A DNA stretch of 20,310 nt from Pseudomonadota bacterium (GTDB lineage: Bacteria > Pseudomonadota > Alphaproteobacteria > JAAXGF01). The stretch is from NCBI GenBank assembly GCA_022563655.1, contig JADFMW010000017.1:1-20310 (forward strand), given 5' to 3'. Position 1 is the first letter of the stretch; each line of letters starts with the position of its first letter. Both the position numbers and the translations under genes were made by a program. The notes under the pieces are model-generated. The model did no database searches. It had not been told where the DNA came from and saw only the letters and a program-made list of their open reading frames with translations. Below are positions 6,441-14,223 of the stretch, piece by piece.

Positions 6441-7322
6441 TCAGGGGGCGGCGAGAAACTCCCGCAGCGCGGTGTAGGTCTCCTCGGGCGCCTCCTCGGG
6501 TAAGAAATGGCCGCACTCGAGGCCGCGGCCGCGCACGTCGCCGGCGCGCTCGCGCCAGATCGACAGGAAGTCGAAGTGCCGCGCGTTCTTGCCCGCCGCG
6601 CCCCACAGCACCAGGAGCGGGCAGTCGAGCTTGCGCGTGCCGTCGGCATCGTCGTGGACGAGGTCGATGGTCGCCCCCGCCCGGTAGTCCTCGCACGTCC
6701 CATGGATCGTCGCCGGATCGCGGAAGCAGCGCAGGTACTCGGCAAACGCCTCCTTGGTCCACCAATCGGGCTTGGCGGCCCAGCTGTTAAGCGTCCAACG
6801 CAGGAAGAACTCCACATCGTTGCCGATCAGCCGTTCGGGAAGATCGGCGGGTTGGGCGAGAAACAGCCAGTGGTAGGTCGACTGCGCCAGGCGCTTGTCC
6901 ATCAACGCCCACATCTTGGCGGTCGGGATGATGTCGAGCAGGGCGAGCTTGGCCACGCGCTCGCGGTGGTCGAGGGCCATGCGGAAGGCGACGCGGGCGC
7001 CGCGGTCGTGCCCGACGACGAAAAACCGGTCGAATCCGAGGCTGGCCATCGCCTCGACCTGGTCGGCGGCCATCGCCCGCTTGGAGTAGGGTGCGTGATC
7101 GGGCGCGCCTTCGGGCTTGGAGCTGTCGCCGTAGCCGCGCAGGTCGGCGGCGACCACCGTGAAATGCTTGGCGAGCCGGGGCGCGACCGCATGCCACATG
7201 ACATGCGTCTGGGGGTAGCCGTGCAGCAGCAGCACCGGCGGTCCCTCGCCGCCGTGGACGAGGTTGATCTCGGCGCCTTGGGTCGCGACGCGGGTTCGCG
7301 TGAAACCGGGAAAGAGGGTCAT
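6441..7322 (-). CDS. Haloacetate (fluoroacetate) dehalogenase-family alpha/beta hydrolase
   Basis: This 293-residue alpha/beta hydrolase has the oxyanion HGYP motif (34-37) and nucleophile elbow VVGHDRGAR (102-110). The nucleophile is Asp (D106), not Ser, which fits a dehalogenase or epoxide hydrolase. All residues known from the fluoroacetate dehalogenase of Rhodopseudomonas palustris have counterparts: D106, R107 and R110 (carboxylate binding), D130 in LLDIIP, H151-W152 (halide pocket), Y213 in DYRAG, and H272 in CGHF. The family cleaves the carbon-halogen bond of haloacetates to give glycolate. The stretch FRDPATIHGTCEDYRAG is also typical. It is the last gene of the TRAP/amidase run, 93 bp after the small membrane protein gene. 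An epoxide hydrolase is the alternative, but the DRxxR, HW and Tyr set favours dehalogenase. Confidence 0.85.
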   Translation of the reverse strand: MTLFPGFTRTRVATQGAEINLVHGGEGPPVLLLHGYPQTHVMWHAVAPRLAKHFTVVAADLRGYGDSSKPEGAPDHAPYSKRAMAADQVEAMASLGFDRFFVVGHDRGARVAFRMALDHRERVAKLALLDIIPTAKMWALMDKRLAQSTYHWLFLAQPADLPERLIGNDVEFFLRWTLNSWAAKPDWWTKEAFAEYLRCFRDPATIHGTCEDYRAGATIDLVHDDADGTRKLDCPLLVLWGAAGKNARHFDFLSIWRERAGDVRGRGLECGHFLPEEAPEETYTALREFLAAP

Positions 7323-7415
7323 GGGTCTCGTATCGCTTGTACGAGGTCACTGCTCGCCATGGCGGTCGCGGATACGATAATGCGAGGCACCGGCCTGCCC
7401 GGCCGGGCGCGGCAA

Positions 7416-7616
7416 TCAGCTCTCGGATCCGCCGCCTTCCTCGCGCTCGCTTTGGTTGTCGCCAGCCTTGAGATCTTGCCAGACGAACGCGATGCCGATG
7501 CAGAGCACGAGGATGGTGACGATCCAGAGGTCGGGCTCCATCACGAACATCGTCACCACCCCCATGAACGCGATGAGCGCAAGAAATCCGATAATGGCGA
7601 AAATCCTGTCGAGCAT
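7416..7616 (-). CDS. Small two-helix membrane protein, unknown function
   Basis: This 66-residue protein has two hydrophobic segments (about residues 5-25 and 29-46), joined by a short MEPDLW turn. A charged, Ser/Glu/Gly-rich C-terminal tail follows, probably cytoplasmic. The start at 7616 is preceded by GGAAG at good distance, and the gene sits between the amidase and the dehalogenase in the same direction with short gaps. I do not recognise a family. Codon use and the hydrophobic pattern look like a real gene rather than a shadow. The position suggests co-expression with the uptake/catabolic genes, but no role can be assigned. Confidence 0.65.
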   Translation of the reverse strand: MLDRIFAIIGFLALIAFMGVVTMFVMEPDLWIVTILVLCIGIAFVWQDLKAGDNQSEREEGGGSES

Positions 7617-7675
7617 CTGTCTTCCGTCCCTCGATTCCGTGGTGGCGCGTTCTTAGAGCAACGATCCCGTCGAGT

Positions 7676-9031
7676 TCAAGCCGAGCCTGGTTCCGGGTTT
7701 TCGTCCAAAACCCGTTGCACCAGCCAGGCGGCCGTCCTGAGCAGCCTTGCGTCGTCGCCGCGGGGTCCGACCAGTTGCACGCCGAGGGGCAAACCGTTCG
7801 GGCCCTCCATGAGGGGCAACGTCACCGACGGCGTGCCGCAGTAGGTCCAGAGCGTACAAAACACCGGGCTGCCCGTCGAGTCGAGCCCGGCAGGCGCTTC
7901 ACCCGTGGCGGCCGGCGTCAGAATCGCGTCGTAGCGCTCGAAAAGGCGCTCCAGACCGGCGTTCAGGACGCCCATCCAGTCGGCGGCCCGGTTGTAGTCG
8001 ACGGCGCTGACCTCCTGGCCGCTTTCGATCATTTTGCGCAGAACGGCGCTCAACTCGTCCTTGCCGCGCGCGTAATAGGGCGCAAAGCTCTTCGCCAGGT
8101 CCGCATTCATTATGGTTCGGTGAAGCTCGACCATCGCATCGAAAGGCTCCGGTAGGTCGACCTCGTCGCAGCTCTCCCCGAGCGCGTCGGTGAGCTCCGC
8201 AAAGGCCTCCTTCGTCGTCTCCTCGGCCTGATCCCAGACCGGCGTCTTGACGAAGCCGATCATGGGGGGCACCGGTGGGCCCGCGGCCACAGTTTCGACG
8301 AGGCGGGGGCGGCTCGTCGGCCGCATGTCCAGGTCCCTCGAGTCGTAGGCCATGAGCGATTCGGCCATCAATGCAACGTCGGCGACCGAACGCGCGAAGA
8401 GGCCCACCTGGTCCAGGCGCAGGGATTGCACGAGAACGCCGTGGCGCGAAATCCGGCCATGGGTCGGCTTGAAACCGTAGACCCCGCAGTACGACGCCGG
8501 CCGGATGGTTGAACCGTTGGTCTGGGTGCCGATGGCAAGGGGGACCATGTGCGCCGCCACCGCGGCCGCGGACCCGCTCGAGGACCCTCCGGGAGTGCGC
8601 TCGGGATCGTGTGGATTGGCGGTCTTGCCCGGATGGTAGACGGCGAGCTCGGTTGTCACCGTCTTGCCCATGATGACGGCGCCGGCCTCCTTGAGCAGGC
8701 TCACCACCGTGCAATCCTCGGTCGGCTGGCGGCCAACATCCAGGACGGTGCCGTTTTCTGTCAGGAATTCACGCGTGTCGAAGATGTCCTTGACGCCGAC
8801 CGGAACCCCATGGAGGGGGCCCACGTCATGGCCAGCCGCGCGGAACTCGTCGCAGGCGCGCGCCTGTGCCCGCGCAAACTCCGGATCGAAGTGCGCCCAG
8901 GCCTGGATCTTGTCGTCGGTCTCGGCGATCCGCGCCAGACAGGCCTCGATCAGGTCGATCGACTTGATCGCGCCGCCCTTGATCTCCGCTATCGCGGCAA
9001 GGGCATCCATTTCCGCGAGGTCCGTGGTCAC
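7676..9031 (-). CDS. Amidase (amidase-signature family)
   Basis: This is a 451-residue amidase-signature hydrolase with the full Ser-cisSer-Lys triad: K81 in GVPVGVKDIFDT, S150 in TPGGSSSGSAAAVAA, and nucleophile S174 in GTQTNGSTIRPAS. The 24-residue spacing between the two serines matches the family. The usual GTDTGGS is changed to GTQTNGS around the nucleophile. Such enzymes hydrolyse small amides or carbamoyl groups to acid plus ammonia; this sequence is not clearly a GatA (glutamyl-tRNA amidotransferase) and no gatB or gatC is nearby. The substrate is unknown, but the link to a carboxylate TRAP transporter and a haloacid dehalogenase suggests it frees a carboxylic acid. GTG at 9031 is used as start; ATG at 9010 is an alternative. 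It follows the TRAP permease gene by 39 bp. Confidence 0.86.
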   Translation of the reverse strand: MTTDLAEMDALAAIAEIKGGAIKSIDLIEACLARIAETDDKIQAWAHFDPEFARAQARACDEFRAAGHDVGPLHGVPVGVKDIFDTREFLTENGTVLDVGRQPTEDCTVVSLLKEAGAVIMGKTVTTELAVYHPGKTANPHDPERTPGGSSSGSAAAVAAHMVPLAIGTQTNGSTIRPASYCGVYGFKPTHGRISRHGVLVQSLRLDQVGLFARSVADVALMAESLMAYDSRDLDMRPTSRPRLVETVAAGPPVPPMIGFVKTPVWDQAEETTKEAFAELTDALGESCDEVDLPEPFDAMVELHRTIMNADLAKSFAPYYARGKDELSAVLRKMIESGQEVSAVDYNRAADWMGVLNAGLERLFERYDAILTPAATGEAPAGLDSTGSPVFCTLWTYCGTPSVTLPLMEGPNGLPLGVQLVGPRGDDARLLRTAAWLVQRVLDENPEPGSA

Positions 9032-9070
9032 TCTATCTGGTCCGATTGCAGCGTCGAGATCGACCGCCGC

Positions 9071-10915
9071 TTACCCGCCGTACACGAGCTTAGGCAGCCA
9101 CAGGATGATCTGCGGGAACATGTAGACGAGGAACATGGCGAGGAAGACCATCGACAGGAACGGCATGCAGCCCTTGAAGATCGTGATGAGCCGGATGTGC
9201 GGCGGCGCCACGCCCTTGAGATAATACGCCGCCATCGCCATGGGCGGCGTCAGGAACGAGGTCTGCAGGTTGAGCGCCACCAGGATGCCAAAGAACAACG
9301 GATCGATGCCGAAGTGAGGCAACAGCGGCAGGAAGATGGGGACGAAGATGATGATGATCTCCGACCATTCCAGCGGCCAGCCCAGGAAGAAGATGATGAG
9401 CTGGGCGAGGATCAGGAACATGACCGGAGAGAGGTCCAAACTGAGCACGAAATCCTCGATCAGACCCTGGCCGCCAAGATAGGCGAACACGGAGGAGAAC
9501 GTCCACGAACCGACGAACAGCCAGCACACCATCGCCGCGGTGCGGACCGTGAGATAGACGGATTCCTTCAAGGCCGGTTTATCGATGCCCCACCAACCCA
9601 TGTAGCCTATGGTCGCCACGAAGAATCCGATGTCGAACGCCCACCAGCTTACTTCATGTTCGGCGAAGCGCTCGCCGAGACCGAGGACCGCGAACATGAC
9701 CAAATAGATGGCGCCGATACCGAGACCGACGAGCGCCGCCTTGCCGCCATACGCAAAAAGCGGCCGCAGCGCCGGCCCATTGGGTTGTAGAACCCTGAGC
9801 AACGGCCACTGGCCGTCGTCGAACCGGACCGCCGCGGCAATGGCGAAGGCGATCGCGACGCTGACGCCGGGGGCAAAGGGAAGGGTGCGCGCCGTCTGCA
9901 ACGGCACATCGAAAATCCAGTTGGCGAGAATCCGGAGAGCAAAATAGCTCACGTAGAGCACGACCGTGGTGATCGCGCCGACGCCGATAGCGTAGTGCCA
10001 CTGATTATACGGGGGGTGAGGATTGCTCGCGACCACCCAATCCGGCGTCGTGTCTCCCGACCGGATCGCTGCGATGCGGTAGCCGGCGGCGAGGACGATG
10101 CCGCCCCCGGCGCCCATCGAAGCCGCCTCCGTCGGCGTCGCGAGGCCGAAGAGAATGGCGCCCAAAACCGCCAGGATGAGGAACGCCAGCGGGAAGAACG
10201 ACGTCATCATCATGATGATGATGTTGCCCTTTCCCAACATCTCGTCGATATCTTCCTGCCGCGGTTTGGGCGCGAGCTTCGGGTTGAGCCAGGCGCGGCC
10301 GATGACGTAAATGACATAAAGGCCGGCCAGCATGAATCCGGGCAGTATGGCGGCGGCATAAAGGCGCACCACCGACATGCTCGCGGCCGCCGCATAGACG
10401 ATCAGCATGATCGAAGGCGGGATCAGGATGCCGAGGCAGCCGCCGGCGCAAATGACGCCGGCCGAGAAGCTGGTATCGTAGCGCGCCTTCAACATCGCCG
10501 GAAAAGCCAACAGCCCCATCAGCGTCACCACGGCGCCGATGATGCCCGACGCGGTCGCGAACAGGGTGCACGTGACCAGCGCCGCGATGGCCATCGACCC
10601 CGGCATGTGCCGTGCCCCGAGCTGGAGCGTGAAGAACAGCCGATCGACCAGGTTGGCGCGTTCGACGATGTAGCCCATGAACAGGAACAACGGCACCGCC
10701 ACCAACACGTCGTTGGCCATCACCGAATAGGTCTGGTTGACCAGGAGATCGAAGACCCGGTTGTCGAGCAGGTTCTGCATCCGGTCGGCGTCGTAATAGG
10801 CGTAGTAGCCGAAGAAGACCGCCATCGCCATCAGGGTGATCCAGATCGGGAAGCCGAGCAGAATCGATACGATGAAGAGACTCAGCTGGATGACGGCGAT
10901 CTGGGGGTCGGTCAT
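9071..10915 (-). CDS. TRAP transporter large permease (DctM) with extended central region
   Basis: This is a 614-residue integral membrane protein. The N-terminal half matches DctM: VAVPLFLFMGYIVERANL (73-90), a GIIGAVVTLMGLLAFP segment, GGCLGILIPPSIMLIVYA (158-174) and GLATPTEAASMGAGGG (257-272). The C-terminal half resumes at LKESVYLTVRTAAMV (about 449) and includes QTSFLTPPMAMAAYYLKG (551-568). A typical DctM has about 425-450 residues. Here roughly 165-170 residues (about 280-447), with around four hydrophobic stretches, separate the halves. It forms the ion-coupled channel of the tripartite transporter in the inner membrane. Its ATG overlaps the small permease stop (ATGA). Confidence 0.92.
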   Translation of the reverse strand: MTDPQIAVIQLSLFIVSILLGFPIWITLMAMAVFFGYYAYYDADRMQNLLDNRVFDLLVNQTYSVMANDVLVAVPLFLFMGYIVERANLVDRLFFTLQLGARHMPGSMAIAALVTCTLFATASGIIGAVVTLMGLLAFPAMLKARYDTSFSAGVICAGGCLGILIPPSIMLIVYAAAASMSVVRLYAAAILPGFMLAGLYVIYVIGRAWLNPKLAPKPRQEDIDEMLGKGNIIIMMMTSFFPLAFLILAVLGAILFGLATPTEAASMGAGGGIVLAAGYRIAAIRSGDTTPDWVVASNPHPPYNQWHYAIGVGAITTVVLYVSYFALRILANWIFDVPLQTARTLPFAPGVSVAIAFAIAAAVRFDDGQWPLLRVLQPNGPALRPLFAYGGKAALVGLGIGAIYLVMFAVLGLGERFAEHEVSWWAFDIGFFVATIGYMGWWGIDKPALKESVYLTVRTAAMVCWLFVGSWTFSSVFAYLGGQGLIEDFVLSLDLSPVMFLILAQLIIFFLGWPLEWSEIIIIFVPIFLPLLPHFGIDPLFFGILVALNLQTSFLTPPMAMAAYYLKGVAPPHIRLITIFKGCMPFLSMVFLAMFLVYMFPQIILWLPKLVYGG

Positions 10916-11532
10916 TTGTCGCCCTCTCCGGCGCCGAGGGCCTCTTGGGCCCGCATCTCATCCTCGTGCTGCTGCGCGAGGACGATGTCCAACTCCTCGA
11001 CGTCCTCGAGATGCATCGGCCACTCGCCGGTCCTGAGGCAGACGATGCAACGGCAGACCTGAGCTATCCCTTGGAGCAGCAGCAGCGACGCCGCGACGGG
11101 AAGGACCGTCTTGAACTGGGAGATGGGAACGTTGGCCGGGCTATTGATGCTCACCTCCCCGGTACCGTAGTTGTACGACCAGGACTCGCTGGCGTAATCA
11201 GCCCCCGCGAAGACCAGCGCCAGGATGCCCGGGAAAAAGAAAATTATATAAAGGGTCAACTCGACGGTCGCCTGGACTTTCGGCCGCCACAGGCGAAACA
11301 GAACGTCGCCGCGCACGTGTCCATCGCGGGCCAGCGTGTATGCCCCCGCCATCATGAACAGCGAACCGTACATCATGTAACTCAAGTCGAAAGCCCACGA
11401 GGTCGGGTCGCGCATCGCATAGCGCACGAAGACCTCATAGGCGACGCCGAAGGTCAGGAGCAGGATGCACCACGCGAACGCCTTGCCGATCCAGCCGGTG
11501 AATCTATCGACGAGGAGAATGAACCGGACCAT
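10912..11532 (-). CDS. TRAP transporter small permease (DctQ)
   Basis: This 206-residue protein has four hydrophobic segments (about 14-34, 49-68, 90-110, 138-158). TSWAFDLSYMMYGSLFMMAG and the DGHVRGDVLF motif are characteristic of DctQ. A charged Glu-rich tail follows residue 170. DctQ bridges the binding protein and the large permease. A short hairpin-forming sequence, CGAGA...TCTCG (11533-11547), lies directly before the ATG and includes the likely AAGG ribosome binding site, so translation initiation could be tuned by it. The gap to the upstream binding-protein gene is 110 bp and carries a strong stem-loop. Confidence 0.9.
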   Translation of the reverse strand: MVRFILLVDRFTGWIGKAFAWCILLLTFGVAYEVFVRYAMRDPTSWAFDLSYMMYGSLFMMAGAYTLARDGHVRGDVLFRLWRPKVQATVELTLYIIFFFPGILALVFAGADYASESWSYNYGTGEVSINSPANVPISQFKTVLPVAASLLLLQGIAQVCRCIVCLRTGEWPMHLEDVEELDIVLAQQHEDEMRAQEALGAGEGDK

Positions 11533-11575
11533 CGAGAGGCCTTCTCGGAGGATTTATCTGGTGTCTAACGTGGGT

Positions 11576-11601
11576 GGGGCGGCGCTGTCACGCGCCGCCC
11601 C
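11576..11601 (-). promoter_or_regulatory. Intercistronic 10-bp GC stem-loop between dctP-like and dctQ-like genes
   Basis: GGGGCGGCGC (11576-11585) and GCGCCGCCCC (11592-11601) form a perfect 10-bp stem with a 6-base loop, 41 bases after the binding-protein stop in transcript direction. No T run follows on the minus strand, so a simple terminator is unlikely. Such stem-loops after a binding-protein gene commonly protect the upstream mRNA or partly block readthrough, allowing more binding protein than permease. Confidence 0.6.
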
Positions 11602-11642
11602 GGTTTGCTTCCGGAATTCGTATTACCCCCGCGGGTGCCGCC

Positions 11643-12797
11643 TTAGAACGGCAGCGCACCCGGGAAGTAGTGGTCGTAGGCGAGCTTGTAGTCGGCCGCG
11701 TTGACGATGTCGTAGAACGCGACCCGCTTCGACCAGACCTTCTGACTGTCGACCACCTTCTTGAAGAACGGATCCTTGTTGAGTTTCTTGAGGACCCTGT
11801 CCCAGGAGTCGAGCTCGGCCTTCAAGATATCCTCGCCGGTGCGCCAGACGTTGACGTTTTGCGGCGGCTCCATGAGCCACTGGAGGTCCTTGGAGTACTG
11901 GTCCATGGCCCAGCCGTAGTTGGCCGTGTTGGCCGCCTCGGCGCCGTACTCGATGATTGCCTGATGCTCTTTCGACAGGCCGTTGAACGTGTCCTTGTTG
12001 AAGATGAGCTCGAAGAACTCGGCCGCCTGGTGGTAGCTGCCCATGTGATAGTCCTTCGACACGTCCTGGGCGCCGAACCGGCTGTCGGCGGTCGGGTTGT
12101 TGAACTCGAACGCCTCGATGACGCCCTTCTCCAGCGCCGGCATGATCTCGCCGCCGGGAAGCTGGGTCACCTTCATCCCCAAGCCCTGCATGATGTCCGT
12201 GGCCAAGCCGACCGTCCGGTACTTGAGGCCCTTCAACTGATCGAGACTGGTGACGTGGAACTTGAACCAGCCCAGGGGCTGGGTCGGCATCGGCATGGCG
12301 AAGAAGCTGAGCACGTTCAGCTTGAGGATGTCACGCTGCAGCTCGACCAGGAGCTCCTTGCCGCCGCCGAAGTGAATCCACGCCAGGATCTGCGGGGCGT
12401 TGCAGCCGAACACCGGGCCGGTGCCGAACAGCGACGCCGCCTTGTTCTTGGAGTACCAGTACGCGGTCACCGTGTGCGCCGCGTCGAGCACGCCCTTGTG
12501 GACCGCGTCCTGCACCTGGAACGCCTTGACCACGGAGCCGGAGGGCAAGAGGTCAATCTTCAGGCGGCCGCCGGACATCGCCTCGACGCGCTCGACATAT
12601 TGCTTGGCCATGTCCTGGAACGGGCTCGTGGCGCCCCACGACGACTGCATCTTCAGCGTCACCGTCTGGGCCCGCGAAACCTGCGGAAACGCGATTACGG
12701 CCGCACCACCGGCAGCCGTTGCTGCGGCGCCCTTAAGGAACCTGCGACGGCCCCTCCCCTTCGTCGTCTTGATGTCTTCCGTGATTTTCACGCTCAT
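11643..12797 (-). CDS. TRAP transporter substrate-binding protein (DctP, TakP-like), Tat-exported
   Basis: This 384-residue periplasmic binding protein has a twin-arginine signal: RGRRRFLKG (15-23), a hydrophobic stretch, then SRA/Q cleavage near 43. The mature part fits the TakP/2-oxoacid and lactate-binding branch: AWIHFGGGKELLVE, LGWFKFHVTSLDQLKGLKYRTVG with R194 as the expected carboxylate-binding Arg, and LPGGEIMPALEKGVIEAFE. Where canonical members have an EWVGP-type pocket segment, this protein reads EFNNP (231-235), so the ligand may differ. The start is secure: ATG at 12797 follows GGGAGGA at ideal distance, and the in-frame opening upstream has no support. It delivers substrate to the downstream DctQM pair. 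Confidence 0.9.
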   Translation of the reverse strand: MSVKITEDIKTTKGRGRRRFLKGAAATAAGGAAVIAFPQVSRAQTVTLKMQSSWGATSPFQDMAKQYVERVEAMSGGRLKIDLLPSGSVVKAFQVQDAVHKGVLDAAHTVTAYWYSKNKAASLFGTGPVFGCNAPQILAWIHFGGGKELLVELQRDILKLNVLSFFAMPMPTQPLGWFKFHVTSLDQLKGLKYRTVGLATDIMQGLGMKVTQLPGGEIMPALEKGVIEAFEFNNPTADSRFGAQDVSKDYHMGSYHQAAEFFELIFNKDTFNGLSKEHQAIIEYGAEAANTANYGWAMDQYSKDLQWLMEPPQNVNVWRTGEDILKAELDSWDRVLKKLNKDPFFKKVVDSQKVWSKRVAFYDIVNAADYKLAYDHYFPGALPF

Positions 12798-13098
12798 AAA
12801 CTCATCCTCCCTATTTCGGTTATAGCAGGGCGGGACGCAGCAGACTGCTACCGTCTCACGTGAGGGAACAGACTTCGAAACCTCCCTCCCGCTCCGGCCG
12901 GGCGCCGCCCCTGCAGTCATCATTCACTGTTGCCCGTCCGTACTGAATGGACGGCCAAGGACGGCACCCTCTCTCATTTACCGCCGCGGCGCAACCCTTT
13001 TCGCGAAACCTCACGGCTCTGTGTCCGCGCGCCGAGGCGCCGATCCGGCGGCGCGCGCCGCGGAATTCGCCCGTCTCGCCGCCCGAGAGCACCCGCGT
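12798..13098. other. Leader region upstream of the TRAP operon (301 bp) with two dyads
   Basis: No gene is seen on either strand. It contains a perfect palindrome CTCACGTGAG (12855-12864) and an inverted repeat CCGTCC/GGACGG (12934-12939 and 12949-12954). A TATAAC at about 12825 on the minus strand could be a -10 box, but no matching -35 was found. A regulated promoter for the TRAP genes probably lies here. Confidence 0.5.
12855..12864. promoter_or_regulatory. 10-bp perfect palindrome, candidate operator for TRAP operon
   Basis: CTCACGTGAG is fully self-complementary and lies about 58 bases before the dctP-like start, within the expected promoter zone. The regulator is unknown and none is encoded in the window. 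Confidence 0.3.
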
Positions 13099-14064
13099 TC
13101 AGGCCACCCGGTCGCGCGGCTCGCGCCCGGCGCGGATGGCGTCGAGGTTGTCAAGCGCGCGGAAACCCATGGCGTCGCGCGTCTCGCGCGTCGCGCTGCC
13201 GATGTGAGGCAACAGGAAGGTATTGGTAAGCTCCCTGTAGGCGGGGTTGATGTCGGGTTCGTTGTTGTAGACGTCGAGCCCGGCGGCGGCGAGCTTGCCG
13301 GAGCGGAGCGCGGCGATCAGCGCCTCGTCGTCGACGATGGTGCCGCGCGCAGCGTTGACCACGACCGCGCCATCGGGCAGCAGCGCGATGGTCTTCTCGT
13401 TGATGAGGTGACGGGTTTGCGGCATCGCCGGGCAGTGGATCGACAGGAAGTCGCAAATCGGCAGCAGGTCCTCGATCGTCTCGTGGTAGACCGCGCCCGC
13501 CTCGAGCGAGGCGGCGTGGCGCCGGACGTCTTGGTAGTGGACCTCCATGTCGAAGCCGCGGGCGCGCCGCGCGACCACCAGGCCGACCCGCCCCATGCCG
13601 ATGATGCCGAGGCGCTTGCCGGTGACCTGGATGCCGACCATGAACGTCGGGCTCCACGTGCGCCACTCCCCGGCGCGCACCAGCCGCTCGCCCTCGCTGG
13701 CCCGGCGGGCCGCGCCCAGCATCAGCATCATGGCGATCTCGGCGGTGGCGTCGCTGAGCACGTCGGGGGTGTTGGTGACGATGATGCCGCGGGCTTTCGC
13801 CGCCTCCAGGTCGACGTGGTCGACGCCGACGGAAAAGTTGGCGATGGCGCGCACGCTGTCGGGCAGCCGCGCGATCACCTCGGCGGAGAGGTCCTCGGTG
13901 TGACAGGGCAGAAGCGCGTCGGCGCCTTGGGCGCGCTCGATCAGCTCGTCGCTGCTGTAGAACCGGTCCTCGGGGTTGAGCCGTGGCTCGTAGTCGCGCC
14001 GCAGCCGATCCTCTACGGCCTGCGGCAACCTCCGTGTAACAAGCACAGTGGGTTTGTCTTTCAT
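13099..14064 (-). CDS. D-2-hydroxyacid dehydrogenase (glyoxylate/hydroxypyruvate reductase type)
   Basis: This 321-residue NAD(P)-dependent enzyme has the family's full catalytic set: dinucleotide motif GIIGMGRVG (153-161), R240 in NAARGTIVDDE, E269 in LDVYNNEP, and H287 in LLPHIGSAT. The FSVGVDHVDL segment (77-86) binds the substrate carboxylate. Residue choice resembles glyoxylate/hydroxypyruvate reductases more than phosphoglycerate dehydrogenases, and no ACT domain follows. It would interconvert a 2-hydroxyacid and a 2-oxoacid, e.g. glycolate and glyoxylate. ATG at 14064 is chosen because GAGGAA lies 8 bases upstream; the GTG just before it is an alternative. It lies 301 bp upstream of the TRAP genes on the same strand, so linkage to them is likely but not certain. 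Confidence 0.87.
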   Translation of the reverse strand: MKDKPTVLVTRRLPQAVEDRLRRDYEPRLNPEDRFYSSDELIERAQGADALLPCHTEDLSAEVIARLPDSVRAIANFSVGVDHVDLEAAKARGIIVTNTPDVLSDATAEIAMMLMLGAARRASEGERLVRAGEWRTWSPTFMVGIQVTGKRLGIIGMGRVGLVVARRARGFDMEVHYQDVRRHAASLEAGAVYHETIEDLLPICDFLSIHCPAMPQTRHLINEKTIALLPDGAVVVNAARGTIVDDEALIAALRSGKLAAAGLDVYNNEPDINPAYRELTNTFLLPHIGSATRETRDAMGFRALDNLDAIRAGREPRDRVA

Positions 14065-14223
14065 CACCAGTTCCTCGATGTGTTGGCGGCGAGATCCCTC
14101 GTTAGCAGATGCTCACAATACTCGTCCACGCCTTTGCGCCGCGTCGCCGGCGCGAACATCATCGCCGCCTAATCGTGCGTGTTCCGGTTTGCCCTCCGGC
14201 CTGTTCCAGACGACCGGCGCCGG

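Noticed and set aside
7676..9031. Reading the amidase as GatA of the tRNA amidotransferase
   Set aside because: No gatC or gatB alongside, altered GTQTNGS nucleophile motif, and a catabolic/transport setting.
8549..9790. 413-residue plus-strand open frame
   Set aside because: Highly charged antisense of the amidase and TRAP permease genes; no independent support.
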